A DNA stretch of 64,000 nucleotides from Klebsiella pneumoniae (GCF_000742135.1 NZ_KN046818.1:1674841-1738840), one strand, 5' to 3'; positions 1 through 8,355 are shown, counted from the stretch's first letter. Notes: generated by a model from the sequence alone, not told the origin. Numbers and translations: made by a program.

Positions 1-398
1 TTACCCATGCCGTTTACTTTCGACAGCAGGGTGCCAATCACGCGAATAAAAATCGGCAGGATCCGCCAGTGCTGGAGAATACCAATCAGCGCGGAAATAA
101 ACACAATCGGACACAGGACGCCCAAGAAAATAAAGGCTAAGCCTTTTTCGCTCATGCCGCCAAAGACGAAATTGGTCCCTTCGGCGGCAAAGCCTAACAG
201 CGAAGCAAAAAAGCCGGAAATATTTTTTACCAGCCACAGGCCGCTTTCGGCGTGCAGGAAAAAGAAAGCGAGCGCTATTTCGATAATAATCAACTGGAGA
301 ATATAACGAATACGATTTTTTTGTCTGTCGTAGCTGACAAGCCAGGCCAGGGCGAGGATCACCGCCAGCGCCAGCAGGAAATGAAAAAATGCAGTCAT
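1..398 (-). CDS. NupC-type nucleoside transporter, partial (3' part off left edge)
   Basis: Read on the minus strand, this is the first 132 residues of a concentrative nucleoside transporter (CNT family), an inner-membrane nucleoside/proton symporter. It starts [15 protein letters not shown] and has several hydrophobic helices. It carries the family-typical stretches [14 protein letters not shown] (about residues 67-80) and [16 protein letters not shown], and reaches KVNGMG at the window edge, where the frame stays open. A longer ORF in another frame covers the same bases but lacks any family signature. The paralogue (NupC or NupX type) cannot be settled from the amino end. It is transcribed away from efeU. 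Confidence 0.85.
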   Translation of the reverse strand, partial: MTAFFHFLLALAVILALAWLVSYDRQKNRIRYILQLIIIEIALAFFFLHAESGLWLVKNISGFFASLLGFAAEGTNFVFGGMSEKGLAFIFLGVLCPIVFISALIGILQHWRILPIFIRVIGTLLSKVNGMG

Positions 399-595
399 GT
401 TGTTCTTTTCGCAAGTCAATAAGGCCGCCATTTAGCCATAGCCGCTACGGCGGGTAAATATCTGGCGTAAAAAATCCTTTGCTTATTCTTTCCCTTCATA
501 ACAGGCAAATATTTTCATAAGTCATTATTTGTCAGCGATTTATTTACAACTGATCATCATTCTCTGCACATTTCGCTTGTGTTTCTGAGCATTGT

Positions 596-613
596 AATGA
601 TAATCACTATCAT
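596..613. promoter_or_regulatory. Fur box upstream of efeU
   Basis: AATGATAATCACTATCAT closely matches the Fur consensus built from NATWAT repeats (GATAATGATAATCATTATC). It lies about 55 bases before efeU in the AT-rich 399-668 intergenic region. efe operons are known to be repressed by Fur with iron, so this is the probable operator. No other element is obvious in that intergenic stretch. Confidence 0.75.
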
Positions 614-668
614 AAATATTACCTGTTTTTGCATTCGTTGACGGTGCTTTACATTTAAGGGTATTGGC

Positions 669-1514
669 ATGTTTGTCCCATTTCTCATTATGTTACGCGA
701 AGGCCTGGAGGCGGCGCTGATTGTCAGCCTGATCGCCAGCTATCTGAAACGCACCCAGCGCGGCAACTGGATTGGCGTGATGTGGATTGGCGTGATGTGG
801 ATTGGCGTGATCCTCGCGGCGGCGCTATGTCTTGGCTTAGGCATCTTTATCAACGAAACCACCGGTGAATTTCCTCAGCGTGAACAGGAGCTGTTCGAAG
901 GGATCGTCGCGGTCATTGCGGTGGTGATCCTGACGTGGATGGTCTTCTGGATGCGCAATGTCTCACGCAACGTCAAGCAGCAGCTGGAGCAGGCCGTGGA
1001 CAAGGCGCTGCAGCGCGGTAATCACCACGGCTGGGCGCTAGTGATGATGGTCTTTTTCGCGGTCGCCCGTGAGGGGCTGGAGTCGGTCTTCTTTCTGCTG
1101 GCGGCCTTCCAGCAGGATGTCGGCATCTGGCCGCCGCTGGGGGCGCTGCTGGGTCTGGCCACCGCTATCGTGCTGGGCTTCCTGATCTACTGGGGCGGTA
1201 TCCGCCTTAACCTTGGCGTGTTCTTCAAATGGACCAGCCTGTTTATTCTGCTGGTGGCTGCTGGCCTGGCCGCGGGGGCGATCCGCGCCTTCCACGAGGC
1301 GGGCCTGTGGAACCTGTTCCAGGATACCGCCTTCGATCTGAGCAACGTGCTGTCGACGCATACGCTGTTCGGCACGCTGCTGGAAGGGATCTTCGGTTAT
1401 CAGGAGACGCCGAGCGTCAGCGAAGTGGCTGTCTATCTGCTTTATCTGATCCCGGCGCTGGTGCTGTTTGCCCTGCCGCCGCGGAATAATACCACTGCCT
1501 CGCGGGCTGCCTGA
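669..1514 (+). CDS. efeU: EfeU, iron permease of the EfeUOB system
   Basis: Inner-membrane iron permease related to yeast Ftr1; with EfeO and EfeB it takes up ferrous iron, mainly at acid pH. About seven hydrophobic helices are visible. The two iron-handling REGLE motifs are at residues 10-14 and 134-138. The protein is 281 aa against 276 in E. coli. The extra five residues come from a third copy of a 15-base repeat at residues 35-48 (WIGVM repeated), at the end of the first loop or start of the second helix. The frame is intact, unlike the frameshifted K-12 gene. It is first in efeUOB, downstream of a Fur box. Confidence 0.95.
   Translation: MFVPFLIMLREGLEAALIVSLIASYLKRTQRGNWIGVMWIGVMWIGVILAAALCLGLGIFINETTGEFPQREQELFEGIVAVIAVVILTWMVFWMRNVSRNVKQQLEQAVDKALQRGNHHGWALVMMVFFAVAREGLESVFFLLAAFQQDVGIWPPLGALLGLATAIVLGFLIYWGGIRLNLGVFFKWTSLFILLVAAGLAAGAIRAFHEAGLWNLFQDTAFDLSNVLSTHTLFGTLLEGIFGYQETPSVSEVAVYLLYLIPALVLFALPPRNNTTASRAA
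771..811 (+). repeat. 15-bp tandem repeat inside efeU
   Basis: ATTGGCGTGATGTGG occurs at 771-785 and 786-800, followed by an 11-base partial copy at 801-811. It encodes IGVMW twice and then IGVI. As I recall it, E. coli EfeU has one unit fewer at this place. The unit length is a multiple of three, so slippage changes protein length without frameshift. Confidence 0.9.
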
Positions 1515-1565
1515 TCGGGCGCTGCGAGCTTATAAGCGACACTCTACTTACCGAAAGGGATGATC

Positions 1566-2693
1566 ATGATGATTCATTTTCGCCGTAATGCGCTGCGGGT
1601 GACCGTGGCCGCGCTGCTCAGCTCTGCATTCGGTGCTCAGGCTGCGGATATCCCGCAGGTCAAAGTCACCGTCAACGACAAGCAGTGCGAGCCGATGCAG
1701 GTGACCGTTAACGCGGGTAAAACCCAGTTTATTATTCAGAACCACAGCCAGAAAGCGCTGGAGTGGGAGATTCTGAAAGGGGTGATGGTGGTGGAAGAGC
1801 GCGAAAACATCGCTCCGGGCTTTACTCAGAAGCTCACCGCGAACCTGCAGCCGGGCGAATATGACATGACCTGTGGCCTGCTCACCAACCCGAAAGGCAA
1901 ACTGATCGTCACCGGCGCCGCCACCAAAGACGCGGCGAAAGCGGATGCGGTGCTGAGCCTCGGCGACGCGATCACCGCCTATAAAGCCTATGTGACGGCG
2001 GAAACCGCGCAGCTGGTTAGCGGCACCAAAGCCTTTACCGACGCGGTGAAAGCCGGCGATATCGAAAAAGCGAAAGCGCTGTACGCCCCGACGCGTCAGC
2101 ATTACGAGCGCATCGAGCCCATTGCCGAGCTGTTCTCTGACCTTGACGGCAGCATCGACGCCCGCGAAGACGACTTCGAGAAAAAAGCGGAAGATCCGAA
2201 ATTTACCGGTTTCCACCGTCTGGAAAAAGCGCTGTTTGGCGATAACAGCGTCAAGGGGATGGAAAAATATGCCGATCAGCTGAACAGCGATGTGCTGGAG
2301 CTGCAAAAGCGTATCAGCGAGCTGGCGTTCCCGCCGTCAAAAGTCGTGGGCGGCGCGGCAGGATTAATTGAGGAAGTCGCGGCCAGCAAGATCAGCGGTG
2401 AAGAAGATCGCTACAGCCATACCGATCTGTGGGACTTCCAGGCCAACATTGACGGCGCGCAGAAAATTGTCGACCTGCTGCGCCCGCAGCTGCAAAAAGA
2501 GAACAGCGCGCTGCTGGCGAAAGTGGACGCCAACTTTAAGAAAGTGGACAGCATCCTCAGCAAATATCGCACCAAAGACGGTTTCGAGACCTACGATAAG
2601 CTGACCACCGCCGACCGTAATGCGCTGAAAGGGCCGATCACCACCCTGGCGGAAGATCTGGCTCAGCTGCGCGGGATCCTGGGGCTGGACTAA
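1566..2693 (+). CDS. efeO: EfeO, periplasmic cupredoxin/M75 component of iron uptake
   Basis: Secreted periplasmic partner of EfeU, thought to bind and deliver iron. A signal peptide ends near FGAQAADI. Then comes a cupredoxin-like domain (about residues 28-120, with the CEPM and MTCGLL segments) and an M75 domain with the HxxE motif HRLE at about 217. Three in-frame ATGs lie at 1560, 1566 and 1569. The Shine-Dalgarno AAAGGGA touches 1560, so that start is too close. The 1566 start gives [10 protein letters not shown], matching the E. coli start in alignment and length (375 aa). It lies 51 bases after efeU and 4 bases before efeB, so one operon. Confidence 0.95.
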   Translation: MMIHFRRNALRVTVAALLSSAFGAQAADIPQVKVTVNDKQCEPMQVTVNAGKTQFIIQNHSQKALEWEILKGVMVVEERENIAPGFTQKLTANLQPGEYDMTCGLLTNPKGKLIVTGAATKDAAKADAVLSLGDAITAYKAYVTAETAQLVSGTKAFTDAVKAGDIEKAKALYAPTRQHYERIEPIAELFSDLDGSIDAREDDFEKKAEDPKFTGFHRLEKALFGDNSVKGMEKYADQLNSDVLELQKRISELAFPPSKVVGGAAGLIEEVAASKISGEEDRYSHTDLWDFQANIDGAQKIVDLLRPQLQKENSALLAKVDANFKKVDSILSKYRTKDGFETYDKLTTADRNALKGPITTLAEDLAQLRGILGLD

Positions 2694-2697
2694 GTCG

Positions 2698-3981
2698 ATG
2701 GCACAGCAGAAACCCCACGACGTGAACGAGCCGTCACGTCGTCGCTTACTGAAAGGGATCGGCGCGCTTGGCGGCGCGCTGGCCATCACCGGCGGCTGCC
2801 CGGTAGCGCATGCGGCAAAAGCGGAGAGTTCCCCGGGGACGCTCACACCCGACGCGCGCCAGGAAAAGCAGCCATTCTATGGCCGGCATCAGGCGGGCAT
2901 TCTGACGCCGCAGCAGGCTTCGATGATGCTGGTGGCCTTCGATGTGCTGGCGGCTGATAAAGCCGACCTCGAGCGGCTGTTTCGACTGCTGACCCAGCGT
3001 ATCGCCTTTTTAACCCAGGGCGGCCCGGCGCCGGACACGCCGAATCCGCGGCTGCCGCCGATGGATTCCGGCATCCTGGGGCCGTGGATTGCGCCAGATA
3101 ACCTGACCATCACCGTCTCGGTCGGCCATTCGCTATTTGATGAGCGCTTTGGCCTGGCGGATAAAGCACCGAAAAAGCTGCAGCCGATGACCCGCTTCCC
3201 CAACGATTCGCTGGATGCCGCGCTGTGCCATGGCGACCTGCTGCTGCAGATCTGCGCCAATACTCAGGATACGGTGATCCACGCCCTGCGTGATGTCATC
3301 AAACATACGCCGGATCTGCTGAGCGTGCGCTGGAAGCGGGAAGGGTTTATCTCCGACAGCGCGGCGCGCAGCAAAGGCAAAGAGACCCCCATCAACCTGT
3401 TGGGGTTTAAGGACGGCACCGCTAACCCGGCGAGCCACGACAGCGCGTTGATGGATAAGGTAGTGTGGGTGACAGCCGATCAGGACGAGCCGGCCTGGAC
3501 CGTGGGCGGCAGCTATCAGGCGGCGCGAATTATCCAGTTTCACGTGGAGTTCTGGGATCGGACGCCGCTCAAGGAGCAGCAGACGATCTTTGGTCGCGAC
3601 AAGCACACCGGTGCGCCGCTGGGGATGAAAAACGAACACGATACCCCGGATTACAGTAAAGATCCTAACGGCGAAGTCATTGCGCTGGATAGCCATATTC
3701 GTCTGGCCAATCCCCGCACGCCGGAAACCCAGTCCAGCCTGATGATGCGCCGCGGCTACAGCTATTCGCTGGGGGTTACTAACGCCGGACAACTGGATAT
3801 GGGGCTGTTATTCGTTTGCTATCAGCACGATCTGGAAAAGGGTTTTCTGACGGTGCAGAAACGGCTTAACGGCGAGGCGCTGGAGGAGTATGTCAAACCG
3901 ATCGGCGGGGGCTACTTCTTTGTTTTACCCGGCGTAGTTGATGAAAAACACTATCTGGGAGAGTCGCTGCTGCAGGCCTGA
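2698..3981 (+). CDS. efeB: EfeB, Tat-exported DyP-type haem peroxidase (deferrochelatase)
   Basis: Haem-containing dye-decolourising peroxidase exported folded by Tat. In the Efe system it is implicated in ferrous iron oxidation and release of iron from haem. Visible features: twin-arginine signal SRRRLLKG (residues 13-20) followed by a hydrophobic segment and an AHA-like cleavage site; the DyP motif GFKDG at about 236-240; the likely proximal haem histidine in SHIRLANPR at about 333; the conserved end KPIGGGYFF. It is 427 aa, like E. coli (423). The start codon sits 4 bases after efeO stop, so it is the last gene of efeUOB, followed by a terminator. Confidence 0.96.
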   Translation: MAQQKPHDVNEPSRRRLLKGIGALGGALAITGGCPVAHAAKAESSPGTLTPDARQEKQPFYGRHQAGILTPQQASMMLVAFDVLAADKADLERLFRLLTQRIAFLTQGGPAPDTPNPRLPPMDSGILGPWIAPDNLTITVSVGHSLFDERFGLADKAPKKLQPMTRFPNDSLDAALCHGDLLLQICANTQDTVIHALRDVIKHTPDLLSVRWKREGFISDSAARSKGKETPINLLGFKDGTANPASHDSALMDKVVWVTADQDEPAWTVGGSYQAARIIQFHVEFWDRTPLKEQQTIFGRDKHTGAPLGMKNEHDTPDYSKDPNGEVIALDSHIRLANPRTPETQSSLMMRRGYSYSLGVTNAGQLDMGLLFVCYQHDLEKGFLTVQKRLNGEALEEYVKPIGGGYFFVLPGVVDEKHYLGESLLQA

Positions 3982-3987
3982 TACCGA

Positions 3988-4015
3988 CCCTGCCCGTAAG
4001 GGCAGGGCGTTTTCT
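3988..4015 (+). terminator. Terminator of efeUOB
   Basis: Stem CCCTGCCC, loop GTAA, stem GGGCAGGG, followed by a T-rich tract, 6 bases after the efeB stop. Confidence 0.8.
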
Positions 4016-4215
4016 GCTGTTTTTCTCATTTTTCTTATATTTCCTGCCATGTGTTATATTTCTGTAATACAAATGACCGATAGTCTCCTACACTTGCTTA
4101 AGAACTATTTGTTGCGTCATTGTGAAAAATAAGTTGCATTAAGAATCTTTTTTGATGTACTTATTACATACGCGGTAGTTCCCGGCAGTGTGACGTTTCA
4201 CTATGGAGATCGCGA

Positions 4216-5274
4216 ATGGTAAGGTCCCGTACCGGACAACGTAAAACCTCAGACCGTACTCTTCAGCACGGAAGCCCCGCTTCCGGCAGCGATTTTCTTA
4301 CTCTTTCTCTCTCCGCTTCGCATTATTACAACCTTGGCAGGGTACGCGGTGCGCGTAGCCGCGACTCGTTGTCAGTTCTACCGGCAAGCAATGGCTTACA
4401 AGGAAGCCAAACCTCAATCGTTCGTGCGCATAGTCGCGTCGATGTTGACGCGTGTGATGTAAACCAACAACGCAAGGTGCTATCCATGGGAAGACAAAAA
4501 GCAGTGATCAAAGCTCGTCGTGAAGCAAAACGTGTGCTGAGACGGGATTCACGCAGCCATAAGCAGCGTGAAGAAGAATCGGTCACATCGCTTGTGCAAA
4601 TGAGTGGCGTAGAAGCAATTGGCATGGCGCGGGACAGCCGTGATACTTCCCCAATTGAGGCGCGCAATGAGGCTCAGGCGCATTATTTGAATGCCATCGA
4701 CAATAAGCAGCTGATTTTCGCTACCGGCGAAGCTGGATGCGGCAAGACCTGGATCAGTGCGGCGAAGGCAGCTGAAGCCCTGATCCATAAGGATGTGGAC
4801 AGAATTATTGTTACCCGTCCCGTTCTGCAGGCCGACGAAGATCTCGGCTTCTTACCGGGAGATATCGCCGAGAAGTTCGCTCCCTATTTCCGACCGGTTT
4901 ACGATGTGCTGGTGAAAAGGCTGGGGGCTTCCTTTATGCAGTACTGCCTGCGTCCGGAAATCGGCAAGGTGGAAATCGCGCCGTTCGCCTATATGCGCGG
5001 ACGTACCTTTGAAAATGCGGTGGTGATTCTGGACGAGGCCCAGAACGTGACCGCAGCGCAAATGAAGATGTTTTTAACCCGCCTCGGGGAGAACGTGACG
5101 GTCATCGTCAATGGCGATATCACCCAGTGCGACTTGCCCTCTGGCGTGAGATCTGGCCTGAGCGATGCGCTGGCGCGTTTTGAGGAAGACGAGATGATCG
5201 GCATCGTGCGTTTCACCACCGATGACTGCGTGCGCTCGGCCCTCTGCCAGCGGACGCTGAAAGCCTATTATTAA
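4216..5274 (+). CDS. phoH: PhoH, phosphate-starvation-inducible P-loop ATPase
   Basis: Cytoplasmic ATP-binding protein of the PhoH family, related to superfamily 1 helicases; in E. coli it belongs to the Pho regulon. Walker A GEAGCGKT is at about 171 and Walker B VVILDEAQN at about 270, with NGDITQCDLP after it. The start at 4216 has GGAG upstream and gives 352 aa, close to the 354 aa annotated in E. coli. An internal ATG at 4486 (MGRQKAVIKAR) has its own AAGGTG and would give 262 aa holding the whole ATPase domain. The extra 90 residues are low in complexity and serine-rich. I could not identify a convincing PhoB box in 3982-4215. Confidence 0.92.
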   Translation: MVRSRTGQRKTSDRTLQHGSPASGSDFLTLSLSASHYYNLGRVRGARSRDSLSVLPASNGLQGSQTSIVRAHSRVDVDACDVNQQRKVLSMGRQKAVIKARREAKRVLRRDSRSHKQREEESVTSLVQMSGVEAIGMARDSRDTSPIEARNEAQAHYLNAIDNKQLIFATGEAGCGKTWISAAKAAEALIHKDVDRIIVTRPVLQADEDLGFLPGDIAEKFAPYFRPVYDVLVKRLGASFMQYCLRPEIGKVEIAPFAYMRGRTFENAVVILDEAQNVTAAQMKMFLTRLGENVTVIVNGDITQCDLPSGVRSGLSDALARFEEDEMIGIVRFTTDDCVRSALCQRTLKAYY

Positions 5275-5290
5275 TCGTCATACTGTGAGT

Positions 5291-5320
5291 AAGGCCCGGG
5301 CTAGCCCGGGCTTTGTTGTT
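5291..5320 (+). terminator. Terminator of phoH
   Basis: GCCCGGG, loop CTAG, CCCGGGC, then TTTGTTGTTTT, 17 bases after the phoH stop. Confidence 0.85.
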
Positions 5321-5511
5321 TTGATCCTTGCGACAGTCTGAAGTGCGGATACAATTTCTGTTTTGAGGGATCCATCGCTGTATGTGATAGAATTTCTTCT
5401 CTGTAATACAAGAATATCTGCTTTGCTATACATAAGCGCCTTTCTAATAATTTCTTTCGTCTTACGCCGTTTTACTCATTTAATTGTATGGATACTTGTA
5501 AGGGAAGCATA

Positions 5512-6156
5512 ATGGTCGTACATGGGAAAGCTATCAAGTTATTAATTACTATTTTGATGGTGGGGTTGTCATCCGCTGCTTATAGTAAAGATTATCAGGC
5601 AGGGAAAAACTTCACTGTTATTCATTCTACTGTTAAGCAACCGCCGCCACTGGTTGAGTTTTTTTCCTTCTACTGCGGACCTTGTTATGCGTTTGCAGAG
5701 CGCATCAATGTTGATACAGCTATCAGAAAGCGCCTGCCCGACGATATGAAACTGGAAAAATACCATGTCAGCCAGATGGGGCCTTTAGGACCAGCATTAA
5801 CAGAAGCATGGGCCGTAGCACAATATGCTGGGGTAGATGGCAAGGTGGAAAAGTTATTGTTTGAGGGTTTACAGGTTAAGCGTGATATTAAAACGGCAGC
5901 TGATATTGTTAAGGTGTTTAATCAACTTGGCATTACGTCAGAGAAATATGCCGAAATGCAAAGTAACTTTATGGTAAAAGCTTTAATTGCCAGACAGGAT
6001 AATCTGGTCGAAAAAATGAAAGTGCATGGTACGCCTTCTTTTTATGTTTCAGGAAAAAATCATATTAACAATGCATCACTCGCGCAAGATGACTATGATA
6101 CCTATGCAGAGGATATGGCTAATCTGGTTTTATTTTTGCTTAACAAGCCCCTGTAA
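5512..6156 (+). CDS. DsbA-like periplasmic thiol-disulfide protein with CGPC active site
   Basis: Thioredoxin-fold protein of the DsbA group, 214 aa from the ATG at 5512, chosen for AAGGGA six bases upstream over the ATG at 5488. A signal peptide ends near SSAAYSKDY. The mature part aligns by eye with DsbA: LVEFFSFYCGPCYAF, then KYHVSQMG, LTEAWAVAQ and LFEGLQ. The redox motif is C55-G-P-C58 (thioredoxin-like), not the CPHC of DsbA. The cis-proline loop reads GTP (P175), not GVP. It is distinctly richer in A+T than its neighbours and lies between phoH and a tRNA-Ser, which suggests transfer. Its function could be oxidase, reductase or isomerase on particular substrates; no DsbB partner is adjacent. 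Confidence 0.85.
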   Translation: MVVHGKAIKLLITILMVGLSSAAYSKDYQAGKNFTVIHSTVKQPPPLVEFFSFYCGPCYAFAERINVDTAIRKRLPDDMKLEKYHVSQMGPLGPALTEAWAVAQYAGVDGKVEKLLFEGLQVKRDIKTAADIVKVFNQLGITSEKYAEMQSNFMVKALIARQDNLVEKMKVHGTPSFYVSGKNHINNASLAQDDYDTYAEDMANLVLFLLNKPL

Positions 6157-6195
6157 CACGAAGTGAGAAAGTATCATTAGGTTTGTCTTTTTCGT

Positions 6196-6328
6196 TCTGT
6201 CCGGGTGGCGTTGCCACTCGTCGAACCCTGGTCGGGGGTTCTCATCCCCCCCGGCGGGTGCCACATGCGAAAAAAAAGCCCGTACTTGCGTACGAGCTCT
6301 TCTTAAAATATGGCGGTGAGGGGGGATT
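6196..6328. repeat. tRNA-linked direct repeat, copy A (carries tRNA-Ser 3' end remnant)
   Basis: About 133 bases nearly identical to 6451-6584. It holds a hairpin (GGGTGGC/GCCACTC), a second one around CGAACCC..GGGTT, and a copy of the tRNA terminator. At 6311-6328 it has an 18-base remnant of the tRNA-Ser 3' end that breaks off after GATT with one G missing. The bases between the copies (6329-6450) hold further short palindromes such as AAAAACGC..GCGTTTTT. No gene is supported anywhere in 6157-6565. Confidence 0.85.
6270..6298 (-). terminator. Orphan copy of tRNA-Ser terminator
   Basis: On the minus strand AGCTCGTAC, loop GCAA, GTACGGGCT, then a run of T. It is identical to the terminator of the tRNA at 6566 but now follows only a tRNA remnant. 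Confidence 0.8.
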
Positions 6329-6450
6329 GACTCGCTTCGCTCGCCGTTACTCGGCCCATCCCTGGGCCTCGCCCCTGCGGGGCCAACGCAGGCGTTGTTC
6401 AAAAACGCTCCCGGCGTTTTTGTCGGGGCAGCCCGCTCGCAGGCTCGCGG

Positions 6451-6584
6451 TCTGTCCAACTGGCGTTGCCAGTTGTCGAACCCCGGTCGGGGTTCTCATC
6501 CCCCCCGGTGGGTGCCACATGCGAAAAAAAAAGCCCGTACTTGCGTACGAGCTCTTCTTAAAATATGGCGGTGAGGGGGGGATT
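6451..6584. repeat. tRNA-linked direct repeat, copy B (overlaps 3' end of tRNA-Ser)
   Basis: Second copy of the 133-base unit, offset by 255 bases from copy A. It includes the perfect hairpins CAACTGGC GTT GCCAGTTG (6458-6476) and GAACCCC GGTC GGGGTTC, the tRNA terminator, and the 3' end of the intact tRNA-Ser. Copy A keeps most pairing of the first hairpin although its bases differ. Confidence 0.85.
6524..6553 (-). terminator. Terminator of first tRNA-Ser
   Basis: Minus strand: AGCTCGTAC, loop GCAA, GTACGGGCT, then nine T, 12 bases past the tRNA CCA end. Confidence 0.88.
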
Positions 6585-6653
6585 CGAACCCCCGATACGT
6601 TGCCGTATACACACTTTCCAGGCGTGCTCCTTCAGCCACTCGGACACCTCACC
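6566..6653 (-). tRNA. tRNA-Ser (anticodon GGA), copy 1
   Basis: 88-base class II tRNA on the minus strand, beginning GGTGAGGTGTCCGAGTGG and ending with an encoded CCA. It has a long variable arm, T loop GGTTCGAATCC and anticodon GGA (6617-6619), reading UCC/UCU. It is identical over all 88 bases to the copy at 11442-11529 and matches E. coli serX/serW in my memory. It has its own promoter and terminator, so it should be functional. Parts of its 3' end are duplicated downstream at 6311-6328. Confidence 0.97.
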
Positions 6654-6694
6654 ATATTGTCTTGCTGCTCACCTTGGGTGGGCAACGGGGCGCT

Positions 6695-6723
6695 ACTATA
6701 GGGAGTTGCGTTAAAACGGTCAA
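6695..6723 (-). promoter_or_regulatory. Promoter of first tRNA-Ser
   Basis: Minus strand: TTGACC, 17-base spacer, TATAGT, then a GC-rich discriminator (AGCGCCCCG) typical of stringently controlled stable-RNA promoters. Confidence 0.85.
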
Positions 6724-6768
6724 GCATATTTTCTTCTTTCTTTGCCGTTCGCTCACGCAATGAACAAT

Positions 6769-6791
6769 GCCCCGCTGCGGCTCAGCGGGGC
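6769..6791 (-). terminator. Terminator after YcaC-type hydrolase gene
   Basis: Minus strand: GCCCCGCTG AGCCG CAGCGGGGC followed by ATTGTTCATT; the stem is strong, the T tract weak. Confidence 0.65.
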
Positions 6792-6798
6792 GGGCGTT

Positions 6799-7476
6799 TT
6801 AGCGCTGGGAATCCAGCTGTTCGTTATTCTTCACGACGTCCTGCGCTTTGCTGTAGCTTTCGATCAGCAGCTGGTAGGCCGGGAAGACTTTGGTGTACAC
6901 CTCCGCCCATTCTGCGGCGTCCGGGCGATTCCAGGTGCGCTGCAGCTCAGAGGCGACGGCGGCGGTATCCATTGGCACTACGCCGGCCTGTACCACGCGA
7001 GCCAGGGTGATCTCCTGCGCCATTTTGCTGTAGGTGCCGGAAGCGTCAATCACGGCAAACACTTTATAACCGTCGGCGACAGCGGCGATAGCCGGGAAGG
7101 CCATGCAGACGCTGGTGATGGTCCCGGCGATAATCAGCGTTTTACGGCCGGTCGCTTTCACCGCGGCGACGAATTCCGGGTTATCCCAGGCGTTAATCTC
7201 ACCTTTACGGGCGATGTATTTCGCATGCGGCGCGTTTTCATGAATCTCCGGGATCAGCGGACCGTTCGGCCCCTGCGGCACGGAGGCGGTCGTGATCACC
7301 GGGATCCCGGCAAGCGACGCCATCTTGGCCAGCGCGGCGGCGCGAGCGCGCAGCTCTGGCATCGGCATATCGCCGACGGTCTGGAACAGACCGCTCTGAT
7401 GGTCAATCAACAGCATTGCGGTATCGTTAACATCAATCACCGGACGAGCACCGTTAAAGTTAGCGGGAGTAGACAT
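6799..7476 (-). CDS. YcaC/isochorismatase-family cysteine hydrolase
   Basis: Cytoplasmic alpha/beta hydrolase of the isochorismatase-like family, 225 aa, resembling YcaC. The triad is recognisable: Asp in [10 protein letters not shown] (about residue 25), Lys in [13 protein letters not shown] (about 90), and Cys in [12 protein letters not shown] (about 125). Members act on amides or similar small molecules; the substrate here is unknown. The start ATG at 7476 is preceded by GAGGTGA. A GTG nine bases earlier overlaps that Shine-Dalgarno and is less likely. It lies 18 bases downstream of the pirin gene on the same strand, so probably one mRNA. Confidence 0.88.
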   Translation of the reverse strand: MSTPANFNGARPVIDVNDTAMLLIDHQSGLFQTVGDMPMPELRARAAALAKMASLAGIPVITTASVPQGPNGPLIPEIHENAPHAKYIARKGEINAWDNPEFVAAVKATGRKTLIIAGTITSVCMAFPAIAAVADGYKVFAVIDASGTYSKMAQEITLARVVQAGVVPMDTAAVASELQRTWNRPDAAEWAEVYTKVFPAYQLLIESYSKAQDVVKNNEQLDSQR

Positions 7477-7494
7477 AGTATTCACCTCAATCAG

Positions 7495-8355
7495 TTAGAT
7501 TTGGCCAAAGCGGCCGCTGTTAAAATCGCGTACAGCTTCTGCGATCTGCGTTTTGTTATTCATGACAAACGGGCCATAGCCCACAATCGGCTCCTGTAGC
7601 GGTTCTCCGGCCATCAGCAGAACTTTTGCCGGGGCGGTCGCCTCCAGATGCACTGCGTCACCTGCCTGGCTCAGGACGGCCAGCTGGCCTTCGCGAGCAG
7701 ATTCGGAACCGTTAATGATCACTTCCCCTTCCAGCACCACCAGCGCGGTACTCCAGCCCTCCGGTTGGCGCAGCGTGAGGTCGTGCCCCTGATTCAGCTG
7801 CAGATCCCACACGTTAAGCGGTGAGAAGGTATGGGCCGGGCCGCTGACGTCGTCATACTGGCCGGCAATAACCCGAACCTGTCCGGCGCCGTTCGCCAGC
7901 GCCACGGTGGGGATCGTCCCGGCGGTAATACTCTGGTAGCCGGGGGCCGCCATTTTGTCTTTCGCGGGCAGGTTGACCCACAGCTGGATCATCTTCAGCT
8001 CGCCGCCGCTGCGGGTGAAGGCCTCCGAGTGGAACTCTTCGTGCAGGATCCCGGCACCCGCCGTCATCCACTGCACGTCGCCTGGACCAATCACCCCGCC
8101 GCGTCCGGTGGAGTCACGATGCTCTACTTCACCGGCGTAGACGATGGTGACGGTTTCAAATCCGCGATGCGGATGCTCACCGACGCCGCGTTTTTCGCTG
8201 CCCGCCGGGAAGGTGTACGGCCCGGCATAGTCGAGCAGTAAGAAGGGGCTCAGCTGCTGGCCGTGCGTCTGATAGGAAAACATCGAGCGAACCGGGAAGC
8301 CGTCGCCTACCCAATGCTGCGCAGGCGCGGTGTAGACTCCTGTGATCTGTTTCAT
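7495..8355 (-). CDS. Pirin-family bicupin (YhhW-like)
   Basis: Pirin, a two-cupin metalloprotein; related bacterial proteins oxidise quercetin. The metal ligands of the first cupin are visible: GEHPHRGFET (two His at about 56 and 58) and GILHEEFHS (His and Glu at about 100-102). The second cupin carries the end EPIVGYGPFVMNN typical of YhhW-like pirins. The start at 8355 (MKQITGVYTAP) has AGGAGA upstream and gives 286 aa. The same frame is open far upstream (to 9072), but that part is antisense to the LysR gene and has no cupin sequence. It is divergent from the LysR regulator and followed by the YcaC-type hydrolase. Confidence 0.9.
   Translation of the reverse strand: MKQITGVYTAPAQHWVGDGFPVRSMFSYQTHGQQLSPFLLLDYAGPYTFPAGSEKRGVGEHPHRGFETVTIVYAGEVEHRDSTGRGGVIGPGDVQWMTAGAGILHEEFHSEAFTRSGGELKMIQLWVNLPAKDKMAAPGYQSITAGTIPTVALANGAGQVRVIAGQYDDVSGPAHTFSPLNVWDLQLNQGHDLTLRQPEGWSTALVVLEGEVIINGSESAREGQLAVLSQAGDAVHLEATAPAKVLLMAGEPLQEPIVGYGPFVMNNKTQIAEAVRDFNSGRFGQI

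Noticed and set aside
1-414. 137-aa minus-strand ORF at the left edge
   Set aside because: Wrong frame; the frame starting at 398 encodes a clear nucleoside transporter.
6183-6701. 172-aa plus-strand ORF across the tRNA-Ser region
   Set aside because: It reads through two terminator copies and a whole tRNA antisense; the GGIRTPDTLPYTHFPG-type sequence is a known artefact of tRNA-Ser DNA.
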